Origin: Kuschelorhynchus macadamiae
Lineage: Eukaryota > Arthropoda > Insecta > Coleoptera > Curculionidae
Direction: 5' to 3'
Assembly (NCBI GenBank): GCA_030620095.1
Contig: JAUTXW010001632.1
Location: 64,501-128,500 of the forward strand
DNA length: 64,000 bases
The translations under genes were made by a program, and so were the position numbers. Under the pieces are notes generated by a model. That model was not told the origin of the DNA and did no database searches. It worked only from the letters and a program-made list of their open reading frames with translations. Of the stretch, positions 55,101 through 63,783 are shown one piece after another. How positions within the stretch are numbered: the first letter of the stretch is position 1; each line of letters opens with the position of its first letter.

Positions 55101-56457
55101 TTGAATTTGCTCAGTTAGAGAGGGGCCACAATGTTTTTAGGGTAGCCAAGAAAAATGTGCTATTTCATTCGCGGCTACGACAAGCGTGGGAAAAACTAGA
55201 GAATGGGCGCTTTACTGTAGAAGATTTTCTGAGACAGACTGTTCATTTTGTTGATAGTCTGGACCAGCACCTTATGGAATGGCCTGTCATTGAACCAGAC
55301 GACGCTGAGCTTCCTCAATTTCTCCCCATTCCTACTAATCCTCCAGTACCCCCTCCAAATAATCCTCTTCAGCCTCCTCTAAATCTTGCTCCCCTTGCAC
55401 AACTCCCTCCTGTTCTACGCACTATTTCTAATGAACCACCCCCTCTAATTTACTTTAATCCCCCAACTATTCCATCAAATCCTCCTCCCAGTCCACCTTC
55501 AAATATCCCTGTACCAGAACCAGACATGAATATGCCCCTCGATGAACTACCTCCACTTGAATTAATGCCTTCAAATCCTCCCACCCCAGAACCTATACAA
55601 GAAGACCCCACTCCAATTTTTAATTTTCCAGCCATTCCTAAGATCGGTCAACTTTTTGCTGCTCTTGGAGATGATGAGCAGCCAGTAGTTTTGCCTAATA
55701 ATGTTCGCGGTTAGCAAAATAACTTTTACTTATTCCATTGTTTACCTTTAAAACAAAGTACATTTCATTAATAATTGTAAACTTTTTGAAGGTTTTTGGG
55801 AACCAAGGATTGCTGCTAGTGAATTTGAGGAGGAGACAATGCCACAACTGCTGTGTTGTAAAGTATGTCTCTTGAACAAGGTGCAATACAGTATGGAGTG
55901 AGGTCACGTAGTTTGCAGCATTAGTGCCGACGATCATTGAATAGGGAACCTACACCATTTTTTTTGTAATCATTATTTTATATTTCCTAATCATTTCATA
56001 TTTCTAGATTTACTGTTTTCTAATGTGGTAAATATTTATCCTGCTTTAGATAACATCTTACCAAATAGTGTGGACCATCTAGCATATTATTTAATTTTAT
56101 TATTTAGCGGAATCCAACTATTTACAATACGATGAATTCTATCGAAATTTCAATGAGTGATTTCATGGCGGTAAATTATTATTTAGTAAATATTGATTGA
56201 GAAGAGTGTTTTAGAAATTATTAGCGATTTTGGTTGCAGAAAGACTGAATCACATAATCTAGGTGGGTCTAGGCTGCAAAATTTTTCTCTGGTGGTGTAC
56301 ATAATACAATTCATATATATCTGTTAAATCGAAACTATGTAACTGGTAGTTTAAACTCATTTTGTACCCATTAAAAGTCTAAAAACATTAAATTATAAGC
56401 GGTACATTTAACAGAAAAGAAATCGCACTTGCATCGTTCAATGCAAATTGAATGTTT

Positions 56458-56700
56458 GTTTATTTATTTATTTATTGCCAACAAGATCATATTTATTATG
56501 AAAAGCAATGTCACAAAAAGAATTCATACAGAGATAATAATTTAAACTATATATAACCAATACAATTTAAAATGTCAAACATAGAACATAATTCTGCTTT
56601 AAGTTGGAAATTAGGAGAAAAAAATAATGATAGTATGAGCTTTTTTTATTAAAAAATTTGTCTTTACATTTAGTGAGCTATTACAAACCATATCTAATTT
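56458..56700 (-). mobile_element. LINE 3' UTR end
   Basis: On the minus strand the sequence TCTCTGTATGAATTC...CATTGCTTTTCATAATAAATATG is followed by CTTGTTGGCAATAAATAAATAAATAAAC. An AATAAA-repeat terminus like this is typical of Jockey/CR1-type 3' ends, and LINE-E ends in the same style near 7090. There is no coding part; it is a short 5'-truncated insertion within the MULE segment. Confidence 0.55.
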
Positions 56701-57740
56701 GCATTACGTACATCACAGAGTTCTCACTCCCATTTTCAAAGAGGCAATAGGGAACATTGGCAATTACCATGGAATCTCTATCCATAATGGCTGTGTCTGA
56801 TCAACTTGCTTGGAGAGTAAGTGGAATGACAGAGCTTTACAGTTACTTTTTAGGATTGGTTTTAATATTCCCAAACATAATCTTTGTCACTTTTATCTTT
56901 TTGTTGTGTCTATCGATAGAACTCTTCGTGTACTTATCCATCATAGTGAAATTATTTGATTGCACACTGGTTTCAAAAATAGAATATAAAATCTAGAATG
57001 TAAAGTGGAGTATTTGAGTATTTTCTGTTAGTATGTAGAATGTTTAGATTTTTTTTATAGTTTCTTTTTGTTATATCATTGATAAGTTTCATATGTTATA
57101 TATATATATATATATATTAATATATATTACCCGTTAATATCCATCGTAGGGTAAAATTAAAATGTATACATTTCAAGAAAATAAAGTGCTTTTGCTATAA
57201 CAACGAGGTTTTATTTTACAGTGCAATATTTTAAAAAGAACTCGAAGGAGTGAAATGCCCTGAAAATCAGGTCCTGTGAGTTACTCCATCGCCTCCTATA
57301 CAAGGCTTTAGTTGTATGTTTTTCACATGAATACTAGTGCAGTTTTTAAGTATCTGATTTATTTCTAGATCTCTAAAATAGACAGTATTAAGAAAAAAAT
57401 GTTTTTTATTTTGAATAAAAAACTTAAAAATGTATTTCACCTTAAAATAAAACTAATTTATATTTTGAAATAAGTTTATGTCCATTCATAGATCTGATAA
57501 GTCTTGATTTTAGCCACTTCAATATCAATCAACTCATGAAAGTATTAAACTTTCATTCTTGAAGATATTACTTACTTTCCTAGCAGTACATAGAGATATA
57601 CCATATATCGAAATTGACCAACAAATTAGCCTTTAAAGCATCTACTTCATTAAAAGTTTGTAATGTTTGGTTGGCAGACACTTTCGCTTCAAAGCATTAT
57701 AGGTAGGGTACCTGATGAATAGTGGTTTTCTTTAACCAAA

Positions 57741-58096
57741 ATTTCTTTTATGATACATAAACCAAATTTTAGGGCTATGTATAATACATGTCTTTATCTC
57801 GGAAACCTAACAGGCGAAATTAATGGCGTCATTTCGCCTTTTTTTTAATATGCTTGCAATGGGACCACTTCAGCAATAGCCTGAATACTTCCTGAAAATT
57901 TCAGTTAAACTGGAGAAACGATCCCGGACTACAGCGTGTCAGGTTATATTTTCAACGAGGCCTACTAGCTTAACTTTTAGAGATACCAAAAAATATTGTA
58001 TACAATGTTTTCTCTGAACCATCAGGATTTCCTAAAAAATTTAAATGACAATTGGAAAGTAAAAAAAAGAGCATTGAATTTGTTATTCTTGCTACT
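57741..58096. other. Spacer with a hairpin plus T run
   Basis: AGGCGAAAT (57812-57820) and ATTTCGCCT (57831-57839) form a perfect 9-bp stem with a 10-nt loop, followed at once by eight T (57839-57846). The shape resembles a Pol III-type or intrinsic-like end, but no gene was recognised before it. The remainder is featureless. Confidence 0.45.
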
Positions 58097-58275
58097 TACC
58101 AGGTTTGATATATTTAAAGACAATCGAGAGAATTGACAAGAATCCTGCCATAAGAGGCAGTGTATTACTTTCTAATGACTTGCTTACATATGTGTATGTT
58201 CTCTCTGTATAACACATTGCCCCTTACGGCAGGGTTTTTGTCTCTCAGTTGTCTCTAAACGTATCAAACCTGGTA
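58097..58275. mobile_element. Foldback MITE, TA target type
   Basis: The two ends form long imperfect inverted repeats of about 70 bp: TACCAGGTTTGATATATTTA at the left and its counterpart TACCAGGTTTGATACGTTTA read inward from 58275. Both continue through AGAGACAA/CGAGAG and AATCCTGCCATAAGAGGCAG against ACCCTGCCGTAAGGGGCAA. The TA at each end may be the target duplication. No coding capacity. This is the layout of a Tc1/mariner-type MITE. Confidence 0.75.
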
Positions 58276-58318
58276 TTTTTATAGTCAGTGAGAAGATGTC
58301 CATTTATTGACATATTAT

Positions 58319-58483
58319 ACAGGGTGTTTCATTTAAAATAAATAGTATATGCCAATTTTTTTACTTTCTAACTGTAATTTGTTTATTTTTTTAGCAAATT
58401 CTGACGGTTCGGAGAAAATATTTTTTGATATCTCTATAAGTAAAGCTTGTAGACCCTATTTAAAATATAATCAGACACCCTGT
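58319..58483. mobile_element. Second MITE with ACAGGGTGT termini
   Basis: ACAGGGTGT at 58319 is inverted as ACACCCTGT at 58475-58483. The pairing extends loosely inward (TTCATTTAAAATA against CTGATTATATTTTAAA). Length 165 bp, no ORF. ACAGGGTG ends are common in insect short interspersed DNA elements; a lone ACAGGGTGGTC occurs at 33683. Confidence 0.65.
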
Positions 58484-59521
58484 TCATATTGTCTACATAA
58501 AACATGAACGAAAACTAAGTGAGTATTTGTTAGATTACTTATATGAGTATAAACAGGTTTTTACCAGTAAGTAGCAAGTAAGGTAAATTAGGTACTTATA
58601 AATACTGAACTAAAAGTACTTTTAGTGGAAGTACCTACTGAGTACATTGTCTCAAGTAATGGTAATTACAGTATCAAAGGTACTGATTATTTTACATTAA
58701 GTGCATTTTTGTATTTAGTACTTCAGCTCTGCTACTTGGTATAGAACATTATATACTTTGTAGAATGTATTACTTTATAAATTCGAGACAGATTGTCACT
58801 GCATTCAAACACATTTCAAAATCCCCTTTCACAAAATTTTTTTTATTGTCCTCTAAAATATTTCATAAAAAATAATATTTTATGTCAGCAATAACTACTA
58901 GTATATGCTATACACTGAATTTGTAATGATTGATGTAGTTTTACCTTTAATAAAAATGATTTGTAAATTGTTTATTAAATGATTTTTTCAAACACAGTAT
59001 ATTTCAATAAAATATATACAAGGTAAGGAATCCCAATTTAACACAAGGAAAAAATAAGGGGGTCTAGAACCAAATTTTGAATTTTTTTTAGAGAATGTGA
59101 TTTTGAAACTAACAATGGAAAATGTAAGTTTTAAAACTGCAATACAAATTCTGTGTTTCATAATGTTTATCTAAAATATTGCTAATTACGTTAACCATAT
59201 ATTTCTGTAACATATGGCACGGTTATATTTGTAGAATGAAGAGCGAGTGTTATATGTTGCTATATGCAGATTAGTGTTATGATTTTGCTAAAAGATGTAA
59301 TTGATATACATAATTTCCCCTAAACAATGGAAAATGTTAGTTTTGGTTTCAGACCTGTCAATTACAAAATAACATATTTTATTAATATGCGTTTTGGTTT
59401 ATATTGTTATTTTGACAGCACCAGATTTAAGGGAGGGGGACTACATGACTATTCAAGGAAATTTAAAATAAAAATACTGTATAACACATTTTCTAGTCAA
59501 TCAATTTCAAAATTTTGTATC
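58484..59521. other. AT-rich spacer
   Basis: No gene recognised. An AACAATGGAAAATGT(A/T)AGTTTT phrase is repeated at about 59112 and 59325. Confidence 0.4.
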
Positions 59522-59533
59522 AAAAATTATGTA
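59522..59533. repeat. Left 12-bp target-site duplication of the Penelope-like pair
   Basis: AAAAATTATGTA, repeated exactly at 61849-61860. Confidence 0.65.
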
Positions 59534-59593
59534 TTAAACACTAAACAGACGCTAAGTCTCGGTCTCAGTCAAAGTTTATAATAAAATAAAACT

Positions 59594-59631
59594 GGTTACA
59601 CCTGTTTCGCCCGGTCGGGCATCATCAGACC
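59594..59631 (-). ncRNA. Hammerhead-ribozyme-like motif, left arm
   Basis: Read on minus: GGT, CTGATGA, T, GCCC-GACC-GGGC (helix II with tetraloop), GAAA, then ACA-GG-TGT as a very short helix III counting the last A of GAAA, A (cleavage position) and ACC, which pairs with the initial GGT (helix I). Core CTGATGA and GAAA are exact. One extra T between CTGATGA and helix II departs from the strict consensus. Hammerheads with tiny helix III are an established feature of Penelope-like elements, where they are thought to process the RNA; activity here is untested. Confidence 0.65.
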
Positions 59632-59872
59632 TATCAGAAAAAATATATCCTAATTACTAACTAAAAGCCTTTAAATTAAATAAATAAATAGGACCTTTAA
59701 AATAAAAGAACAAGTCACATATACAACGTTAAAACAGTAAACAAACAATCACATTACATAGTTCGACGGATACTGAAAGAGGTTGAAACGAAATGTGGTC
59801 AAATGTATGTATAAAAACTCCTTATACTTAAATTATAAATAAATAAGATAGTAATACAATAATAATGACATA

Positions 59873-59937
59873 TAGCAGTGGTGAGATTTGAACCCGTATC
59901 TTCTGGGTGAGAAGCAAGAGTAATAGTTTTACTGCTA
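59873..59937 (-). ncRNA. tRNA-like fold in the Penelope 3' UTR, left arm
   Basis: 65 nt starting 34 nt after the stop codon. A perfect 7-bp terminal stem (TAGCAGT with ACTGCTA), an inner stem CTTCT/AGAAG with loop CACCC, and a T-arm-like GGGTTCAAATCTC that matches the tRNA B box. The region TTCTCACCCAG resembles the anticodon arm of tRNA-Glu. The D arm is missing. Probably tRNA-derived; whether it is functional or a captured remnant is unknown. Confidence 0.5.
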
Positions 59938-59970
59938 TTCGTGACTATAACAATATTTCGTTTTGGATTT

Positions 59971-60873
59971 TTAGTTGTTAGGTAAATTATTAAAGATGAG
60001 GTTTGGTTCAAAATTAAATATATCATTCACGCAACATAAAACAGGGCTCCTTTTAGCTTTGGTTATTTCCATCATCTCCAAAAGGTCCAATTTTTTACCC
60101 TTCTGACATTCATGGATAACTGTTACGTCATCCGATGTAGAAAATCGGTGGCCTGTAGATAGAAGATGGTTAGCGAAAGCTGATTTTGTCTCTGTGATAT
60201 CTGTATTTTTATGTTTGTTGAACAAATGAACGTGTTCTTGGACCCTGGTTGAGATCTTTCGTCCTGACTGTCCTATGTACGTGGCAGGACACTCTCCACA
60301 CCTCAAAGCATAAACACCCGACTTTGACAGAAATTCAGGTTTATCTTTCATAGTCACTAAATGTCTTTTCAGTTGGTTGATAGTTTTAAAGGCGATAGAA
60401 ATATTTAACCCTTTAAAGAATTTAGCCAACTGGGTTGAAATATTTCCAAAATAAGAAATAGTTTTAAAAGTTTTGTCATTATTTGAGGCAGCATGTATAA
60501 CGTTAAAGGACATTTTATATTTATTAAAGAACTTAAAGTATAATTTGTTGATAGAATTTTGCGAGAAGCCGTTGTTAAATGCTATTTGCTTAATAGTATT
60601 TAGTTCTTTTTTAAAAGCGTCCTTAGATAGGGGTATTTTAAAAAGTCTATAAAAGAAACAATTAAAAGCTGCAAATTTATGTGTATGTGGGGAATTGGAA
60701 TGAAACTGTATAATGTTGTCTGTGGAAGATGATTTGCTAAAAATCTCGAACTCTATTCGGCTACAATTTCTTATAAGCAAAACATCTAGGAAAGGCAGCT
60801 TACCAAGACTTTCTTTCTCCAGGGTAAAGGTAATTTTGTTATGGAGGGTGTTGATAAAGTTCAGAAAATCTTC
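59971..60873 (-). pseudogene. Penelope-like RT C-terminus and GIY-YIG endonuclease, left copy
   Basis: An open frame of about 300 codons with no start, truncated at the junction. It begins FLNFINTLHNKITFTLEKES, then LPFLDVLLIRN (late RT/thumb motif of Penelope-like RTs), TDNIIQFHSNSPHTHKFAAF, and PLSKDAFKKELNTIKQIAFN. The GIY-YIG nuclease part has GVYALRCGECPATYIGQSGR, TRVQEH, ETKSAFANHLLSTGHRF. It ends FNNLPNN. This module nicks target DNA in EN+ Penelope-like elements. The RT catalytic YxDD region is not included, so the copy cannot be autonomous. The frame itself is unbroken. Confidence 0.85.
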
Positions 60874-61351
60874 TTATTTTGGAAATATTTCAACCCAGTT
60901 GGCTAAATTCTTTAAAGGGTTAAATATTTCTTTCACCTTTAAAACTATCAACCAACTGAAAAGACATTTAGTGACTATGAAAGATAAACCTGAATTTCTG
61001 TCAAAGTCGGGTGTTTATGCTTTGAGGTGTGGAGAGCGTCCTGCCACGTACATAGGACAGTCAGGACGAAAGGTCTCAACCAGGGTCCAAGAACACGTTA
61101 ATTTGGTCAACAAACATAAAAATACAGATATCACAGAGACAAAATCAGCTTTCGCTAACCATCTTCTATCTACAGGCCACCGATTTTCTACATCGGATGA
61201 CGTTATCCATGAATGTCAGAAGGGTAAAAAATTGGACCTTTTGGAGAAGATGGAAATAACCAAAGCTAAAAGGAGCCCTGTTTTATATTGCGTGAATGAT
61301 ATATTTAATTTTGAACCAAACCCCATCTTTAATAATTTACCTAACAACTAA
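60871..61351 (+). pseudogene. Penelope-like GIY-YIG endonuclease end, right copy
   Basis: An open frame starting SYFGNISTQLAKFFKGLNIS at the head-to-head junction and ending FNNLPNN. It carries the same GIY-YIG motifs (GVYALRCGERPATYIGQSGR, TRVQEH, ETKSAFANHLLSTGHRF). It differs from the left copy by a few substitutions (CGEC to CGER; CCVND to YCVND) and a two-codon deletion (DDVTVIHEC against DDVIHEC). The CGEC to CGER change removes a Cys that may bind zinc. It lacks all RT. Confidence 0.85.
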
Positions 61352-61384
61352 AAATCCAAAACGAAATATTGTTATAGTCACGAA

Positions 61385-61449
61385 TAGCAGTAAAACTATT
61401 ACTCTTGCTTCTCACCCAGAAGATACGGGTTCAAATCTCACCACTGCTA
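61385..61449 (+). ncRNA. tRNA-like fold in the Penelope 3' UTR, right arm
   Basis: Same 65-nt structure as 59873-59937: TAGCAGT...ACTGCTA closing stem, CTTCT/AGAAG inner stem and GGGTTCAAATCTC. No base of the closing stem differs between the arms. Confidence 0.5.
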
Positions 61450-61703
61450 TACCTCTTTTTTTTAATTTTTCATTATTGTATTACTATCTTATTTATTTAT
61501 AATTTAAGTATAAGGAGTTTTTATACATACATTTGACCACATTTCGTTTCAACCTCTTTCAGTATCTGTCGAACTATGTAAGGTGATTGTTTGTTTACTG
61601 TTTTAACGTTGTATATGTGACGTGTTGTTTTATTTTAAAGGTACTATTTATTTATTTAATTTAAAGGCTTTTAGTTAGTAATTAGGATATATTTTTTCTG
61701 ATA

Positions 61704-61741
61704 GGTCTGATGATGCCCGACCGGGCGAAACACGTGTAACC
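61704..61741 (+). ncRNA. Hammerhead-ribozyme-like motif, right arm
   Basis: GGT-CTGATGA-T-GCCC-GACC-GGGC-GAAA, then CACGTGT-A-ACC. Helix III counted from the last A is ACA-CG-TGT, so the only difference from the left arm (GG to CG) falls in the loop and leaves pairing intact. ACACGTGT is also self-complementary, which would suit pairing between two molecules. Confidence 0.65.
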
Positions 61742-61848
61742 AGTTTTATTTTATTATAAACTTTGACTGAGACCGAGACTTAGCGTCTGTTTACTGTTTA
61801 ATTTAGAAACAGGTCTCTTTGTGAATAATGGATGATTTACTACAACTT

Positions 61849-61860
61849 AAAAATTATGTA
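61849..61860. repeat. Right 12-bp target-site duplication of the Penelope-like pair
   Basis: Exact copy of 59522-59533. Confidence 0.65.
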
Positions 61861-62854
61861 CTTAATTATATAATTACATCTCAAATCTGATGATTTTTTT
61901 TTCTCAGATGAACAATATGAAAGTTCTGAAAGCTTTAAGGTTTCCTTTTATATCCTATGAAAAATATTATTAAAACAAGATCACTATCGTTCTGAAGAAA
62001 CACAAAAATTAAAGGTTCTTAAGATATGAGGTTTTAGAAATTAAACTTAATATCAGAGTATATGTTAAATTAGTCATATTTTTAATTTGTCGCACGAGCG
62101 TAAATTTTAATCAAGTTTTGTAATTAACTTTCAGCTATTAAGCAACAGAATGAGTACATTCTGTATTAGTGAGAATGCTCGACTCTATTACTAGCTCACA
62201 TCTCTAGTATTATACTATTCTTCGTGAACTAATAAAATTTTGTAATTAGCACCGGGCAGCATTGAGACTGAATTTGGCACTGTTGACAGATTTATACAAA
62301 CAAAACCAAATCAAAAAATGTATATAAAGAACAATGTTACTTTCAGAGATGATATTGTAGAATATAAATAGTTTTTGTCTATATTCTGTTTTATGTACTA
62401 AGTATAACTATTTAATTCTGAAGCTAAGATGATAAAATAAAGACAATTAAGTAAACACTTTAAATATATAATATAGTTTTTGAGCGACGAATTCAGTTTA
62501 TGAGAGAAGTTACAATGAAAAGCCCCTAAAAATCTATTTATACAAATAATTTAACATGCATTTAAAAAGGAGTATTATATAGACTTATACATACATCATA
62601 CAATACAAATACCTAATCAGAATTAAAGAGGTGGATGGATAAATGTATTAACTTAAAAATTTGAAGAAATTTTAGAAAGAAAATTTTCTTGTATGTTTTC
62701 TATAGTAATTAGCCCTTTAAAGTCCTAACAACAAATATGCATACAATCAAATTAAATTAAGGACATTAGTCGTAAAATTAGTTTAAAACCTTTATCTACT
62801 AAAATACTAGTTAACACCTTTATTGTGCAGAAAAAAATATTTCAAAAAGTGTGA
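61861..62854. other. AT-rich spacer
   Basis: No gene or repeat recognised. Possibly the 3' part of the minus-strand MULE copy that starts at its right, but no exon 7 equivalent could be confirmed. Confidence 0.35.
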
Positions 62855-63783
62855 ATACCTGTTAAGTCCCATACACCAGCGTGTATAGGACTATACTGAA
62901 ATGCAATGTGTAGGTGACGCCTTTTATTCATTATTTTCTTACATATTCTTCTAAACATTTCTCCAAACTCCACTTAAGTCTTAATCATATAACATGAATT
63001 AGATTGCAAAAAATAAAAAAATAGCCCTACCATGATATATATATGAATGATGAAAACATAATACTTTCGAAGCAAAATTCTTCCATAATTATTTCCTTCA
63101 ATTTGATAAAAAAATGCCCAGTACTTTATCCTTATGCCACACTGCCTACAAATTAAATAAAACATCAGATGAAATCAGACAAAGTGTTCAGAGTTTGCAT
63201 ATAATATGGAATATTATATGCACATTTCAACTGATCTAAAAAATATGATATATAATATAGAAAACAATTTATAAATATTTCTCATAAAGTGTAAACACAC
63301 CAAATTTAATACTTCATCTATTTATATAGTGCAATAAATAAATCTAAATTTTATAAGTTTTATATGACAAATATGGACCCATTTTACTTTTTTAGTAAAA
63401 AAAAAGGTTAGCAGAATATGTTAGGGAGAAGACGGATATATATTATTTATAGATGGTCTCATTAGAAGCATCTCCAGGCATATAGCAGAAGGTCTATGAC
63501 TCGTCTTTTTTTTGGTAATACAAACATTATAGATAAAAACATATTACCTAAAGTAAACATACCACATAATGCATCTTACCTGATAATAATGAAAGAAACA
63601 ACCATAAACATTCATTGTTGCTAGTGGATAAGGAGTTGTCAATATTTCTATCGATGCTGCTTTGTAATCAGTAAGTATAGCTCCATATGCAACATTTGGG
63701 GAAGTTGTCACTAGATACTTGAACACAGATTAATACAATGCTTCAGTTCTTCGTTCCATGTAGACGTGAACCACAGGAAATGC
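62855..63783 (-). pseudogene. Third MULE transposase copy, exons 4 to 6 equivalents
   Basis: Read leftward. Exon 4 equivalent (63783-63568; acceptor TATTTTAG, donor TATCAG|GTAAGA) has VVHVYMERRTEALY, TAA, SVFKYLVTTSPN, AILTDYKAASIE and YGCFFHYYQ. It lines up with VHVFIARRTKALYDAV...VTDYEAALIE...HGCFFHYCQ at 53.9 kb. Exon 5 equivalent (63145 to about 63025; acceptor AATTTGTAG) has AVWHKDKVLGIF, a frameshift at a T run, then QIEGNNYGRILLRKYY. Exon 6 equivalent (about 62980-62868) ends HAGVWDLT before a donor-like site, matching HPGIWDLM. The order and splice positions agree with the plus-strand gene. Exons 1-3 would lie beyond the window. Dead copy. Confidence 0.7.

Larger units (their letters stand above)
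50315..55940 (+). pseudogene. Multi-exon FLYWCH zinc finger, MULE transposase, Pro-rich, RING protein; decayed
   Basis: Phases agree across splice sites at 50388/50910, 51115/52699, 53037/53879, 54995/55068 and 55709/55792. Exons 1-2 (50315-50388; 50910-51115) form a FLYWCH-type finger: FQDGFLF...FLVCKHNRQLGYTATG...HNH, with the second Cys replaced by Tyr. Exon 3 (52699-53037) has STTPNIPATLMELLLILQSG and VFMDRTFKAVPRRPLFGQIF, the first MULE Asp block. Exon 4 (53879-54075) has AFPIVHVFIARRTKALYDAV, then IVTDYEAALIEALRGAYPQA and HGCFFHYCQ. Exon 5 (about 54563-54700) has KAKALGIVRQIKDNIDGRSLLKKYY. Exon 6 (54808-54995) has RFAVWWN...RTNNVMESYHRRLN. Exon 7 (55068-55709) is open, with a PNPPxP-rich tail. 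Exon 8 (55792 on) has a RING-like LLCCKVCLLNKVQYSM and then TGA (55899) before GHVVC. Frameshifts occur in exons 2, 3 and 4. Products of this type are cut-and-paste transposases or domesticated relatives; this one is not functional as it stands. Confidence 0.8.
49925..57740 (+). mobile_element. MULE-type transposon segment carrying a FLYWCH-MULE-RING gene
   Basis: The limits are set by homology with the shortened copy at 38525-40690. The segment holds a 375-bp leader, the eight-exon gene (50315-55940), and about 1.8 kb of 3' sequence that is also shared by the short copy. I could not identify terminal inverted repeats or a target-site duplication at these limits, so the true ends may differ. 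Insertions within it that are absent from the short copy are a LINE tail at 51322-51720 and probably a LINE 3' end at 56458-56700. Confidence 0.65.
59534..61848. mobile_element. Head-to-head pair of Penelope-like elements
   Basis: Left copy on minus (60873 to 59534), right copy on plus (60871 to 61848). The arms 59534-60459 and 60871-61802 are near-identical inverted repeats of about 930 bp. The left copy has 411 bp more RT sequence at the centre, and the right copy 46 bp more at its outer end. The 5' truncations of the two copies abut at about 60871 with no spacer. The whole is enclosed by one 12-bp direct repeat, so it entered as one unit. Penelope-like elements are known for 5' truncations and inverted or tandem partial copies. 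Each arm holds, from the centre outward: GIY-YIG end, tRNA-like fold, AT-rich UTR, hammerhead-like core. Confidence 0.85.

Noticed and set aside
55450..55635. Gly/Ser-rich minus-strand frame
   Set aside because: It is the antisense of the proline-rich exon 7 of the MULE gene.
60713..60870. N-terminal extension of the right Penelope frame (SVEDDLLKISNSIRLQF...)
   Set aside because: It is the antisense of the left copy's RT. The right copy's own coding sequence starts only at the 60871 junction.
59534..61848. Twin-priming product of one Penelope-like RNA
   Set aside because: Twin priming inverts a different (5') part of the element. Here both arms contain the same 3' part.
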